Below are positions 34,601 to 42,680 of a stretch of 64,000 bases of DNA, piece by piece. The first letter of the stretch is position 1, and each line of letters begins with the position of its first letter. The position numbers and the translations under genes are program-made. The stretch covers positions 1 to 64,000 of the forward strand of contig ONAR01000001.1 in the NCBI GenBank assembly GCA_900315835.1, in the 5' to 3' direction. Below the pieces are notes generated by a model. It saw only the letters and a program-made list of their open reading frames with translations, ran no database searches and was not told where the DNA came from. Source of the DNA: an uncultured Prevotella sp. GTDB lineage: Bacteria; Bacteroidota; Bacteroidia; Bacteroidales; Bacteroidaceae.

Positions 34601-34972
34601 GCCACTGGCCTCAATGGCGATGGTCTTGCCGAGCGTCAGCGAGTCCCAGTCCTTGACGATGAGCTTGCGCGTGAGGTGGGTGATGGTCCAGAAGAGAAAC
34701 AGAATGGTCGTGGCCGAGAGCAGTGCGCTCATGGTGTTGACCATGCGAGCCACCTGCGACGGGTCACTGGCGAAGTGGCTGAACAGGTTGGCGGTGAGCA
34801 TGAAGAACGGTGCCCCTGGCGGGTGACCGATTTCAAGCTTGTATCCGGTCGTGATGAATTCAGGACAATCCCAGAACGAGGCTGTCGGTTCAATGGTGGA
34901 GCAATAGGTAAAGGCAGCAATGGCAAAGGCTACCCATCCTAAAATGGTGTCCACTAACTTGTACTGTTTCAT
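31646..34972 (-). CDS. DUF2723 membrane glycosyltransferase, protein O-mannosyltransferase-like
   Basis: An 1108-residue polytopic protein of the DUF2723 family, related to GT-C O-mannosyltransferases. The N-terminus has the first helix and the acidic catalytic-type loop (STIEPTASFWDCPEFITTGY; HPPGAPFFML). About ten or more further helices cover residues 80-690 (LIALLISYVIVAAVLYGVVP; IRQFWVVFFLFFMTGLAIVI). The C-terminal 400 residues are soluble and periplasmic by prediction (NGDNDTFPLWYNQETEGVRT), ending in a helical repeat-like region. The donor would be a lipid-linked sugar; a role in general O-glycosylation of exported proteins is inference. The minus-strand -7 box is at 35012-35019. Confidence 0.82.
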   Translation of the reverse strand: MKQYKLVDTILGWVAFAIAAFTYCSTIEPTASFWDCPEFITTGYKLEIGHPPGAPFFMLTANLFSHFASDPSQVARMVNTMSALLSATTILFLFWTITHLTRKLIVKDWDSLTLGKTIAIEASGMVGALIYTWSDTFWFSAVEGEVYAYSSAFTAIVFWLILKWEDHADEPHADRWLVLIFYMTGLSIGVHLLNLLCLPAIVLVYCYRRFPNIELKGSLIALLISYVIVAAVLYGVVPGIVTVGGWFELFFVNTLGLPFNTGLIIYIACLVAATIWAIYESYIDQNKTRENVAFLLAFGLIGIPFYGYGWSALIIGIIVLAVTAFLLNRKKVVNKKPVYLVTARFKNTALLCMLMLMIGYSSYALIVIRSVANPPMDQNSPEDIFTLGSYLSRDQYGDRPLFYGQAYTSQVALDNDGQMCRPRMQQGAPVYSRKEKASKNEKDSYFVVTHKNKYVYAQNMFFPRMYDSSHAQDYESWMGGVEGTQVPYDRCGENIMVKMPTQLENIKFFLSYQCNFMYWRYFMWNFCGRQNQIQGNGELEHGNWITGISFLDNARLGDQSKLPDDLKNDKGHNVFYGLPLILGLIGLFWQAFRGRRGIRQFWVVFFLFFMTGLAIVIYLNQTPVQPRERDYAYAGSFYAFAIWCGLGVAAIIDLLKKYLKVSNVAVTAIVSLLCLLVPIQMVSQTWDDHDRSGRYTCRDFGRNYLMTLQDKGDPIIFTNGDNDTFPLWYNQETEGVRTDARVCNLSYLQTDWYIDQMKRPAYNSPAVPISWPRLDYCSGTNEYVEVQPSLKQQVLDFYKQNPDAAKAQFGDNPFELKNIMKYWVRAKGDMHVIPTDTVYVTIDKDAVRKSGMMMASDSIPDRMVISLAGKTALYKNDLMMLEMISQCNWTRPLYVAITVGEENFMNLGDNFVQEGLANRITPFTTNKPGAKNFDTDKTYNNMMFRYRYGGLDKPGLYIDETVMRMCYTHRRLFGQLALHLIAEQKNDKARKVLAKAARELPTYNIPMNYMSGGTDIAKAYALLGMKKEALQCINEVWKNASQYANYYLGLTGIRFQQSNRDAMIQFSIMQQTADVTRLVDSKLAAQQTATLNKLYQRYVGMGGQQMQN

Positions 34973-35011
34973 TTATCGAAAGATAATAATTGTGTTATTG
35001 CAATAATGATG

Positions 35012-35019
35012 CAAAGATA
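35012..35019 (-). promoter_or_regulatory. -7 promoter box for the DUF2723 gene
   Basis: The minus strand reads TATCTTTG, 39 bases before the start codon. Confidence 0.5.
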
Positions 35020-35169
35020 CAACTTTTATTTGACAACGTTTGCTTTTCGATGGTTTTTTAATGTTAGTTTGATTTTGCTGCAGTGGGCCTGCGATGTGGG
35101 GTGGATAGGCTGGGGCTCTACGTAAGCTGTCTGCTGACGGGTGCAGAAGGGTGATTGCTTTGTAAAGAA

Positions 35170-35578
35170 AATTGGTGTTTTGAGAGGCACGAGAAGGGCC
35201 TCGAAACCCACGAGGACCTACTTTGCTCCGAAATACGCGATTTTCGGCGATTTTCGGCGCTATTTCATAAAGTGCTGTGAAACAGTTGCTTATGATGATT
35301 GCGGGGCGGATGGCGATTGCATAGCACTTCGATGGGGTTGCGATAGCATAGTTATCGCATCGCGATACCATAGCTATCGAGTCGCGATACCATAGCTATC
35401 GCACTGCGAAAGCATAGCTATCGCACCGCGATACCATAGTTATCGCACCGCGAAACGTATGGTTTGATGCTCCCGGAAGACAAAAATGGCGTTTCCGGGG
35501 CCGTCTTTTCGTTGTTTCATCAAAAATTGGAGGCAATTCCATTTCTAGAAGGAGCAAAATCGATAACACGATTTTGTC
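35170..35578 (-). repeat. Composite extragenic repeat element, copy 2
   Basis: The same parts as at 5859-6230 but in reverse order and orientation: a TTTGCTCCGAAATACGCGA block near 35221, a tandem array of five 22-bp units at 35340-35449 (unit GCGATACCATAGCTATCGC plus three bases), and the 24-base block at 35555-35578, which is an exact reverse complement of 5859-5882. The 687-base gap 34973-35659 otherwise holds only the DUF2723 promoter and a hairpin at 35628. Confidence 0.6.
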
Positions 35579-35627
35579 AGCTTTTTTCATGGCATTTGAT
35601 GCTTGTTGTGGGTAGTGGAACGGCTTC

Positions 35628-35660
35628 CTCGCCTTAAAAAAGCGAGGCACAGAACGGGGC
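35628..35660. repeat. Hairpin element of the CTCGCCTTAAAA family, copy 1
   Basis: CTCGCCTTAAAAAAGCGAGG forms a stem-loop and is followed by CACAGAACGGGGC. A related copy lies at 61723-61755. On the minus strand it directly follows the YqaA-like gene and may act as its terminator. Confidence 0.45.
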
Positions 35661-36112
35661 TAAATAATGAGGCTGGCGCCGAAGGTGAGCACCAGATAGC
35701 GGCAGAGCTTGCCGATGGTTGTGGCGATGAGCGTGATGAATACGTTGGCGCGCATCAGGCCCAAGCCGATGGAGATGGCCGAGCCGAGGCCTGGCAGGAA
35801 GGTGAAGACAGCCACCCAGGCGCCGTGACCGGCCAGATAGCCCTGCACCTTATCCAACTTCTCGCGCTTCACGTGGAGGTATTTCTCAATCCAGTCGATG
35901 CGCCCCATTCGGCCGACGCCATAGTTGAACATCGACCCCAACACGTTGCCGATGGTGCCATAGATGACCAGCGGACCCGTCTTCAGTCCTGTGGCCATGA
36001 GCGCTACCATCACGGCCTCACTGCTGAAGGGCACAAAGCTGCCGGCCAGAAAAGCGGCCAAGAGCATGCCCCAATAGCCGTAGCTCGTCAGCAAGGCGGT
36101 CAGTCCAGCCAT
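35660..36112 (-). CDS. YqaA/DedA-type membrane protein (VTT domain)
   Basis: A 150-residue inner-membrane protein of the DedA/VTT superfamily, short YqaA-like type. Family members move or scramble lipids or affect membrane potential. The start MAGLTALLTSYGYWGMLLAA is chosen at 36112; the longer frame reads backwards through the neighbouring gene and is arginine/histidine-rich nonsense. Conserved blocks are AGSFVPFSSEAVMVALMATG (the Pro/Ser/Glu motif), GNVLGSMFNYGVGRMG and FLPGLGSAISIGLGL. The start overlaps the upstream membrane-protein gene by 13 bases. Confidence 0.85.
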   Translation of the reverse strand: MAGLTALLTSYGYWGMLLAAFLAGSFVPFSSEAVMVALMATGLKTGPLVIYGTIGNVLGSMFNYGVGRMGRIDWIEKYLHVKREKLDKVQGYLAGHGAWVAVFTFLPGLGSAISIGLGLMRANVFITLIATTIGKLCRYLVLTFGASLII

Positions 36113-37026
36113 AGGTTGAAGATGGTTAGGGCCAGCGTCACACCGGCGAGGACGAACATCGTGATGTTGGACAGCCGCGAATGGGTGAGGGCGAGGAAGT
36201 GGCCGATGAGCGTTGCCGTGGTGACAATCGACATGCCGAGCATCTCGTCGAAGTATTGCGGCTGGAGGATGGCGAAGATTACCGCGCAGGCATCCAGTAC
36301 GACGAAGGTCTCGTACATCAGTCGGATGCGGATGCGGTCCTGGTAGCTGTAGAGGAAGAAATGCACCGCGCCGATGACCGCCAGCACCAACACGAAGGCG
36401 AAGGTGAGCAGTTGGTGGATGTTGAGAATGCTGAATTGGAATGGCGTGCCAAACTGCAATGCGCTCAGAAAATGGGTGCCCAGGTAGCTGATGTTGCCCT
36501 GATAGATGAGCCACGCCGCCACAAACCAGTAGGGCGTGATGATGCCGAGCAGAGAGGCGATGAGCGTTCGCGGACTGAAACACAGTACGTTAACGGCCAT
36601 GATAACCCACAAAACGGGCACGAAGAGCAGCGACTTGGAGAAGACGATGCTGCTGATGCCCAGTGCAACGAAGGCATAGAACACCCATCCCACGGCTCCC
36701 GGGTTCTGGTAGGCGCGGAAGATGAGCAATAAGAAAGCGATGAAGGCCACCATCACCACGGCTACTGTCACCGACTCAAACAGCGTGAGGCTCATCGTGA
36801 TCATTACCATGAACGAACACGACACCATGCGGCTGTAGATGCGGATGAGGGAGTAGCCGTTGTTGAGTTCGGCCATCATCAAGGTGGCTACGAGCAGCAA
36901 CGCGAAGGTCATCCATTGCCCGTAGCCCATGAGTTCGACCGTCAAACAAACGACGAGTCCGTAGATGATGGTGATGGGCAGTGCCCATCTTGATTGTGCT
37001 ATCCTGTTTTGAAGTCGTTTTACCAT
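36100..37026 (-). CDS. Polytopic membrane protein of unknown function
   Basis: A 308-residue integral membrane protein with about ten hydrophobic segments, for example ALPITIIYGLVVCLTVELMG, VTVAVVMVAFIAFLLLIFRA and LLTFAFVLVLAVIGAVHFFL. I do not recognise the family. The start MVKRLQNRIAQSRW is at 37026, two bases from the purD stop, and its end overlaps the YqaA-like gene, so translation of purD, this gene and the next is probably linked. No catalytic motif is visible. Confidence 0.75.
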   Translation of the reverse strand: MVKRLQNRIAQSRWALPITIIYGLVVCLTVELMGYGQWMTFALLLVATLMMAELNNGYSLIRIYSRMVSCSFMVMITMSLTLFESVTVAVVMVAFIAFLLLIFRAYQNPGAVGWVFYAFVALGISSIVFSKSLLFVPVLWVIMAVNVLCFSPRTLIASLLGIITPYWFVAAWLIYQGNISYLGTHFLSALQFGTPFQFSILNIHQLLTFAFVLVLAVIGAVHFFLYSYQDRIRIRLMYETFVVLDACAVIFAILQPQYFDEMLGMSIVTTATLIGHFLALTHSRLSNITMFVLAGVTLALTIFNLWLD

Positions 37027-37027
37027 A

Positions 37028-38296
37028 TCAGAGGTCCTGTCCGATGTCGCGCCGGAAGTATTTGCCCTCGAATTCAATGTTGAGGCTTTGCTGCATACTC
37101 TTCATCAGCGCCTCGCTCTTGTCTTTGCCGTAGGCGGTAACGGCGATGACGCGGCCGCCGTTGGTCACGAGCTGTCCGTCCTTCATGGCGGTGCCCGAGT
37201 GGAAGACGATGGCGTCCTTCACCAGTTCGGTGCCGGTGATGGGGAAGCCCTTCTTGTAGGCCACGGGGTAGCCGCCGCTGACCAGCATCACGCAGACGGC
37301 GGCGCGCGGGTCGGTCTCTACGGTCTTTGTATCGAGGTTGCCGTTGGCCACGCCCTCAAACAGGTCGACGATGTCGCTCTTCAGTCGCGGCATCACCACC
37401 TCGGTCTCGGGGTCGCCCATGCGGCAGTTGTATTCAATGACCATCGGGTCACCGGCCACATTGATGAGGCCGAAGAAGATGAAGCCCTTGTAGTCGAGTC
37501 CTTCCTCGGCCAGACCTTCCACGGTGGGGCGGATGATGCGGTCCTCGACCTTCTTCATCCACTGCTCGTTGGCAAATGGAACGGGCGATACGCTGCCCAT
37601 GCCGCCGGTGTTGAGGCCGGTGTCGTGCTCACCGATGCGCTTGTAGTCCTTGGCCTCGGGCAAAATCTTATAGTGGCGGCCGTCGGTTATAACGAAGACG
37701 GAGCACTCGATGCCGCTGAGGAACTCCTCGATGACCACCTTGGCCGAAGCCTGACCGAACATGCCGCTCAGCATCTCGCGGAACTCCTTCTTGGCCTCCT
37801 CCAGCGTGGGCACGATGAGCACGCCCTTGCCGGCAGCCAGTCCGTCGGCCTTGAGCACGTAGGGCGGCTTCAATGTCTCGAGGAAGCGGCAACCCTCCTC
37901 CACGGTGGTACCGTCGAAGGTCTCGTAGGCTGCGGTAGGAATGTGGTGGCGCTTCATGAAGCCTTTGGCGAAGTCCTTGCTGCCCTCGAGCTGGGCACCG
38001 GCCTTTGACGGACCGATGACGGGGATGTTGGCCGTGCGCGCGTCGGCCTTGAAGGCGTCGTAGATGCCTTTCACCAACGGGTCCTCAGGACCGACGACCA
38101 CCATGTCGATGGCGTTTTCAGCGGCGAAATCCTTCAGGCGGTCGAAGTCGTCAACGCCGATGGCGACGTTCTCGCCCACCTCCATCGTTCCGGCGTTGCC
38201 AGGGGCAATGAACAGTTTCTCACACTTTGCGCTCTGCGCAATCTTCCATGCCAAGGCGTGCTCACGGCCGCCGGAACCTAAGAGTAATATCTTCAT
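37028..38296 (-). CDS. purD: Phosphoribosylamine-glycine ligase
   Basis: Joins phosphoribosylamine and glycine with ATP to give GAR, the second step of de novo purine synthesis. An ATP-grasp enzyme of 422 residues from ATG 38296 ([20 protein letters not shown]). Key blocks are [30 protein letters not shown] (nucleotide binding), [15 protein letters not shown] (family signature), FIFFGLINV and [17 protein letters not shown] (metal ligands). It follows the restriction endonuclease gene by only 10 bases. Confidence 0.96.
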   Translation of the reverse strand: MKILLLGSGGREHALAWKIAQSAKCEKLFIAPGNAGTMEVGENVAIGVDDFDRLKDFAAENAIDMVVVGPEDPLVKGIYDAFKADARTANIPVIGPSKAGAQLEGSKDFAKGFMKRHHIPTAAYETFDGTTVEEGCRFLETLKPPYVLKADGLAAGKGVLIVPTLEEAKKEFREMLSGMFGQASAKVVIEEFLSGIECSVFVITDGRHYKILPEAKDYKRIGEHDTGLNTGGMGSVSPVPFANEQWMKKVEDRIIRPTVEGLAEEGLDYKGFIFFGLINVAGDPMVIEYNCRMGDPETEVVMPRLKSDIVDLFEGVANGNLDTKTVETDPRAAVCVMLVSGGYPVAYKKGFPITGTELVKDAIVFHSGTAMKDGQLVTNGGRVIAVTAYGKDKSEALMKSMQQSLNIEFEGKYFRRDIGQDL

Positions 38297-38306
38297 GATT
38301 AACGAT

Positions 38307-39158
38307 TTAATTATTGTCAGCTTTCCAATCCTTGTTGAACCATTGACGTTGTTGAAGCCATTGTCTTGATGCCTGGACGGCATGTCTTTTCAGAATATCC
38401 ATATCGAGGTCAATATGGTATATTCTGTCCGTTGCCTTTTCATCTGTGAACACATACATGCCATGCCACCCATTTTCTATGAATTCATTGCTTCCCCCGT
38501 TGACCATGGCAATGAATTTAGGCAGTTGCAGGAATTTCCCGTCCAATACTATGGCAATGCTCCAGAAGAACGACTGCATTGCATGTATCGAAGGTTCCCG
38601 GTCGCGGGTAACCCTATCACGTATGCTTGTCTTGCACTGCAGACAGCCGAAACAATACATTTTGCCTTTGGTTCTAATGACGGCATATAAATCGAAAACG
38701 TTCCCTTTAACTTGTTCTTTAAGCCAACTGATATCTCTTGGTTCGTTGTCCAATTCATCGGCCTTAAGAATAGTGTTCAAATCGCGTTGCAATAGGATTT
38801 CAATGCCGGTCCCTTTCAGGGAATTATTGGCAAGCATTTTGACCATTTCCTCAAAAGCATGTCCGCTCGACTTCTTCCAGCTTTGGTCAGCACTGATCAC
38901 ATTCTTAATTGTCTGTGAATCATCAATACCACTCTTTCTATGCACATGTATCTCGTAGATGCAATTCCAAATCTCCTCGGCACTTGCATTGGGAAAGTGA
39001 CGCATGCCCTCAATGATACTTGTCTTTATGGCCTCTTTTTGTGCTTCCCGTTCTGCTTTATCTGCATTCTTCGCACCGCCATTCCCGTATTCGGCAAGTT
39101 TGTCCTGATATGCCGCATTATATATTTTACGGCAGTAATCTTTCACATTGTTCATCAT
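38307..39158 (-). CDS. BsaWI-family type II restriction endonuclease
   Basis: A 283-residue nuclease whose layout closely matches what I know of BsaWI (recognition W/CCGGW): [85 protein letters not shown] and the end [10 protein letters not shown]. The PD-(D/E)xK-type site is probably Asp156 with Gln174-x-Lys176. The recognition sequence is inferred from family only. The start may be 39158 or 39155 (MM); it overlaps the stop of the methyltransferase by four bases. Base composition is visibly more A+T-rich than purD and the peptidase gene beside it, which suggests acquisition by transfer. Confidence 0.83.
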   Translation of the reverse strand: MMNNVKDYCRKIYNAAYQDKLAEYGNGGAKNADKAEREAQKEAIKTSIIEGMRHFPNASAEEIWNCIYEIHVHRKSGIDDSQTIKNVISADQSWKKSSGHAFEEMVKMLANNSLKGTGIEILLQRDLNTILKADELDNEPRDISWLKEQVKGNVFDLYAVIRTKGKMYCFGCLQCKTSIRDRVTRDREPSIHAMQSFFWSIAIVLDGKFLQLPKFIAMVNGGSNEFIENGWHGMYVFTDEKATDRIYHIDLDMDILKRHAVQASRQWLQQRQWFNKDWKADNN

Positions 39159-40348
39159 GAGTTCGCATTAATGATTTGAATGATGGTCTTCCCCCAGGCA
39201 TAGGCCAGCAGGGGCGGAACCGCATCACCGATTTGCTCGTATTTGTCTTGAACAGTGCGGTCAATATGAGGAACGATATAAGGGCCGCCCACAAAATTAT
39301 ATGAATCGGGGAAAGACTGCAGTCTTGCACATTCCCTTACTGTTAGTGCGCGGTCGTAAATGGGGTGGACAAACTCGTCAAGACAGTGACTGGTCACCGT
39401 AGGGGATGGCTCATCAAGGCGCAACCTATAGTTGCGTTTTATAAACATCTTCTTCGGCAGAACCTTTTCTGTCTGTAATTTCTTGAGTTCGTCACCTTGA
39501 TAGCGTTCAAAAAGGGTCTTAAGACTCTCTCCTTGTTTGAGTAACGAAAAACGTTTCAATGTTTGCGGACGGTGTCTCATGGGCTTCTGGTTCGTTATTT
39601 CCCCATTGTATTCAATGTATTGTCTCTTCCAGAATACATCGTCTTTTAATTTTGAGGAGTAAGCGGAATCCCCCCCTTCATATTCAGTCTTTTCCTCATT
39701 GCTGTTGGGAATGACATTTGGCAACCCTGCAAAAGCCTCAGCCACCGTGGTTGTCTTTCCATATTCAGGTATTGGTGAGCTGAGCCACCACTTGGGATTT
39801 CGGGCAGCCAATAAGAAGAAGCGCTTGCGCTTTTGAGGAACGCCAAACTGGTCGGCTTCCAATACCACTTGCAGCTGATTGGCGTATCCGGCCTCTTGAA
39901 GTTCCTTACGTATCATGTCAACCACGAGAACGTCGGAGTCCTTATGAATAGTCTTGCTCATAATGCCTGGAACGTTTTCAAAAAGGAGTAGCTTGGCATT
40001 GCATATCTTTGCCATACGAATTCCCTCACGGTATAGCACCTGTCGGTCATCATAGAACGAGCGGGATGAGTTGCCGGCTGTTGAGAACGTCTCACAGGGC
40101 ATGCCTGAAGTAACGAGGTCAACCCCATCCTTTGGAATAAAAGGCAGGACATCCTCGGGCACAACCTTTCTTATGTCCGAATTGATTACATGGACCTCAG
40201 GATGATTGGCAGAATAAGTATCACAACAGCTTTTAATATATTCTATGGCGACAAGCGTCTGCATGCCACTGGCATGCAAACCCGTACAGATCCCTCCGGG
40301 GCCTGCAAAGCAATCAACATGAGTGAAAATATGTTTGTCTTCTGCCAT
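39155..40348 (-). CDS. DNA (cytosine-5-)-methyltransferase of the restriction-modification pair
   Basis: A 397-residue C5-cytosine methyltransferase that protects the host from the adjacent endonuclease. Motif I is VDCFAGPGGICTGLHASGM, the catalytic Cys85 is in TSGMPCETFS (motif IV), motif VI is FENVPGI, and motif VIII is QKRKRFFLLAA. The variable target-recognition region covers about 240-320. Motif IX/X are ARLQSFPDSYNF and QIGDAVPPLLAYAWG. It begins 29 bases after the peptidase stop without a recognisable promoter, so it may depend on read-through. The gene is more A+T-rich than its neighbours. Confidence 0.95.
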   Translation of the reverse strand: MAEDKHIFTHVDCFAGPGGICTGLHASGMQTLVAIEYIKSCCDTYSANHPEVHVINSDIRKVVPEDVLPFIPKDGVDLVTSGMPCETFSTAGNSSRSFYDDRQVLYREGIRMAKICNAKLLLFENVPGIMSKTIHKDSDVLVVDMIRKELQEAGYANQLQVVLEADQFGVPQKRKRFFLLAARNPKWWLSSPIPEYGKTTTVAEAFAGLPNVIPNSNEEKTEYEGGDSAYSSKLKDDVFWKRQYIEYNGEITNQKPMRHRPQTLKRFSLLKQGESLKTLFERYQGDELKKLQTEKVLPKKMFIKRNYRLRLDEPSPTVTSHCLDEFVHPIYDRALTVRECARLQSFPDSYNFVGGPYIVPHIDRTVQDKYEQIGDAVPPLLAYAWGKTIIQIINANS

Positions 40349-40377
40349 ATCTCTTTGGTAATAGTAGTAAGTGCCGT

Positions 40378-42555
40378 TTATTTCAGATAGTCGTCGAAGT
40401 AGCGGCTGATGCGCTCATGCAGGTGCACCGACTGATGGCCGCGCATGTTGTGGGGCTCGCCGGGGTAGACGAAGAAGTCGGGCTGGGTGCCGGCCTCGAT
40501 GCAGGCTTTGAGGAACGACAGCGAGTGCTGCGGTACGCAGGTCACGTCGTTGTAGCCGATGATGATCTCGAGGCGGTCCTTCAGGTTCTTGGCCTTGGGA
40601 ATGAGCGACGACTTGGCGTAGCCGTCGGGATTGGTCTGCGGCGTATCCATGTAGCGCTCGCCGTACATCACCTCGTACCACTTCCAGTCGATGACCGGGC
40701 CGCCGGCCACGCCCACCTTGAACACACCCGGATGGGTGGTCATCATGTTGATGGTCATGAAGCCGCCGAAGCTCCAGCCGTGGACACCGAGACGCGTGGA
40801 GTCGACGTAGGCCAGCGATTTGAGGTACTTCACGCCTTCCATCTGGTCCTCCACCTCATGGTCGCCGAGGTGGCGGAACGTGACCTGCTCAAAGGCCTTG
40901 CCACGGTTCTCGCTGCCGCGGTTGTCGAGGATGAACAGCAGGTAGCCCTTCTGTGCCATGTAGGTCTCCCACGAGCGGCTGCAGTAGTGCCAGCGCGCAT
41001 CCACGTTGTGGGCGTGGGGACCGCCGTAGACGTAGATGATGGTCGGATATTTCTTGTTCGGGTCGAAGCCCACGGGCATCACCATGCGGTAGTAGAGGTC
41101 GGTGGTGCCGTCGGCAGCCTTGATGGTGCCCATGCGGTATTCGGGAACGTTGTAGCCCTTCCAGGGGTCGGGCGCCGTGAACCAGCGCTTGGCCTGAGCC
41201 GTGGCGGTGTTGACGATGGCGATGTTGCGCGGCGTCGTTGGCTCCGAATAGTTATCGACGACGTAGTTGCCCGATGCGCTCAGACTGGCGTTGTGCCACC
41301 CTTTGCCGCCCTCGTCGACGCGCTGGCTGCGGCCGTTGTCGACGTTGACGCTGAAGATGTTGCACTGCAGGGGCATGATGGCGTTGGACAGATAGATGAT
41401 GCTGTGGCGCTTGGCGTCGAAGCCCACCATATCCTCCACTTCCCACGGCCCTTTGGTGAGCTGGCTGAGCTGCTTGCCGTCTTTGTCGAAGAGATAGAAA
41501 TGGTTGTAGCCGTCCTTGCGGCTCTGCATCACGAACTTGTTGGCATCCCAGGGCAGGAAGACGATGGGGTGGAGCGGCTCCACGTATTTGTCGTCGGTCT
41601 CGCGGTAAAGCTCCGCCTTGCGGTCGCCCGTCGTGGCGTCGTAGCTCACGAGGCGGCAGTCGTTCTGGTCGCGGTTGAGCTCAAACATGTAGATGGTCTT
41701 GGCGTCGGGGCTCCAGCTGATGTTGGTGAAGTAGCGGTCGGTGGGGTCACCGGCCTTCAGATAGATGGTCTTGCCGGTGGCGAGGTCGTAGACGCCCACA
41801 GTGACCTTATGGCTGGTCTCGCCGGCCATGGGGTACTTGTCGGGGGCCTCGGTGGCGATGCGTGAGCCCGACTTGGGTACCCACGTCGGTTCGGGGATGT
41901 CGACCTGCGGATAGTCGGTCACCATGCTCTGATCCATGCGGTAGAAGGCGAGCTTCTGGCCGTCGGGGCTCCAGAAGAGGCCGCCGGTGATGCCGAATTC
42001 GTCGCGGTGGACGCTTTGGCCATATACAATCTGGCGTGAGCCGTCGGTCGTCAGCTTCACCGGTTTGCTGCCGGCGCGCTCCACGTAGAGCTGCCAGCCG
42101 TCGACGTAAGCCAGCGACTTTGAGGCGTAGCAGAGCTGCTCAGCCTGCATGCCGCTGAAGCGCTCGAGCGTCCACACGGTCTTTTGCTTCTTCCAGTCGA
42201 ACAGCACCCAGTCCCTGCCAATGGGCAGCAGCACCCAAGGCTTCTTGGCCTCGGGGAAGGAGGCGTAGTTGAAGCCGTGCACCTTCAGACCGGCCTTGTC
42301 GAACAGCTGCTCATTGAACAACTCGGTTTCCTTGCCCGTCTGTTTGTTGACCAGATAGCAGGCGTCGGCGTCGATGCGCACCAACTCGTCGCCCCACCAT
42401 GCGGTGTAGCGGTTCTTCGGCACCATGTTGCGGTAGTTGGTGCCGCCGAAGTTGAGGTCCTCAAGGGTGAACTGCTTGAGGGTAGTGCTGTTGTCGTCGG
42501 CAGCCATGCCGGGTAAGGTAATCATGCAAAGCAGTAAAAAGAATAACTTTCTCAT
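40378..42555 (-). CDS. S9 family prolyl oligopeptidase, dipeptidyl peptidase IV type
   Basis: An exported serine peptidase of 725 residues that removes Xaa-Pro dipeptides. Start ATG 42555 gives the signal peptide MRKLFFLLLCMITLPGMAAD. Residues 25-470 form the DPP-IV beta-propeller (LFWSPDGQKLAFYRMDQSMV; YTAWWGDELVRIDADACYLV). The alpha/beta-hydrolase domain follows: YGGPHAHNVDARW, the nucleophile Ser near 595 in GWSFGGFM, Asp in IIGYNDVTC and His near 702 in GEPHNM. Likely periplasmic, for peptide nutrition. In the 125-base gap upstream is a G/C-rich inverted repeat and two copies of AAACTCAAGAACTC. Confidence 0.92.
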   Translation of the reverse strand: MRKLFFLLLCMITLPGMAADDNSTTLKQFTLEDLNFGGTNYRNMVPKNRYTAWWGDELVRIDADACYLVNKQTGKETELFNEQLFDKAGLKVHGFNYASFPEAKKPWVLLPIGRDWVLFDWKKQKTVWTLERFSGMQAEQLCYASKSLAYVDGWQLYVERAGSKPVKLTTDGSRQIVYGQSVHRDEFGITGGLFWSPDGQKLAFYRMDQSMVTDYPQVDIPEPTWVPKSGSRIATEAPDKYPMAGETSHKVTVGVYDLATGKTIYLKAGDPTDRYFTNISWSPDAKTIYMFELNRDQNDCRLVSYDATTGDRKAELYRETDDKYVEPLHPIVFLPWDANKFVMQSRKDGYNHFYLFDKDGKQLSQLTKGPWEVEDMVGFDAKRHSIIYLSNAIMPLQCNIFSVNVDNGRSQRVDEGGKGWHNASLSASGNYVVDNYSEPTTPRNIAIVNTATAQAKRWFTAPDPWKGYNVPEYRMGTIKAADGTTDLYYRMVMPVGFDPNKKYPTIIYVYGGPHAHNVDARWHYCSRSWETYMAQKGYLLFILDNRGSENRGKAFEQVTFRHLGDHEVEDQMEGVKYLKSLAYVDSTRLGVHGWSFGGFMTINMMTTHPGVFKVGVAGGPVIDWKWYEVMYGERYMDTPQTNPDGYAKSSLIPKAKNLKDRLEIIIGYNDVTCVPQHSLSFLKACIEAGTQPDFFVYPGEPHNMRGHQSVHLHERISRYFDDYLK

Positions 42556-42680
42556 TGTGGTTGATGTTATACGCTGCGGGACCGGCGCCGGCCCTGCAGC
42601 CGTGGAGTCGCTTGAATGCCCGCCCATGGTAATTTAAGGCTCACAAACTCAAGAACTCATAAACTCAAGAACTCGCCAGT

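Noticed and set aside
36113..36583. An extended N-terminus of the YqaA-like protein
   Set aside because: His/Arg/Pro-rich translation of the shadow of the neighbouring membrane-protein gene.
40417..41865. A 482-codon plus-strand frame opposite the peptidase gene
   Set aside because: Val/His/Arg-rich shadow of the DPP-IV gene with no family features.
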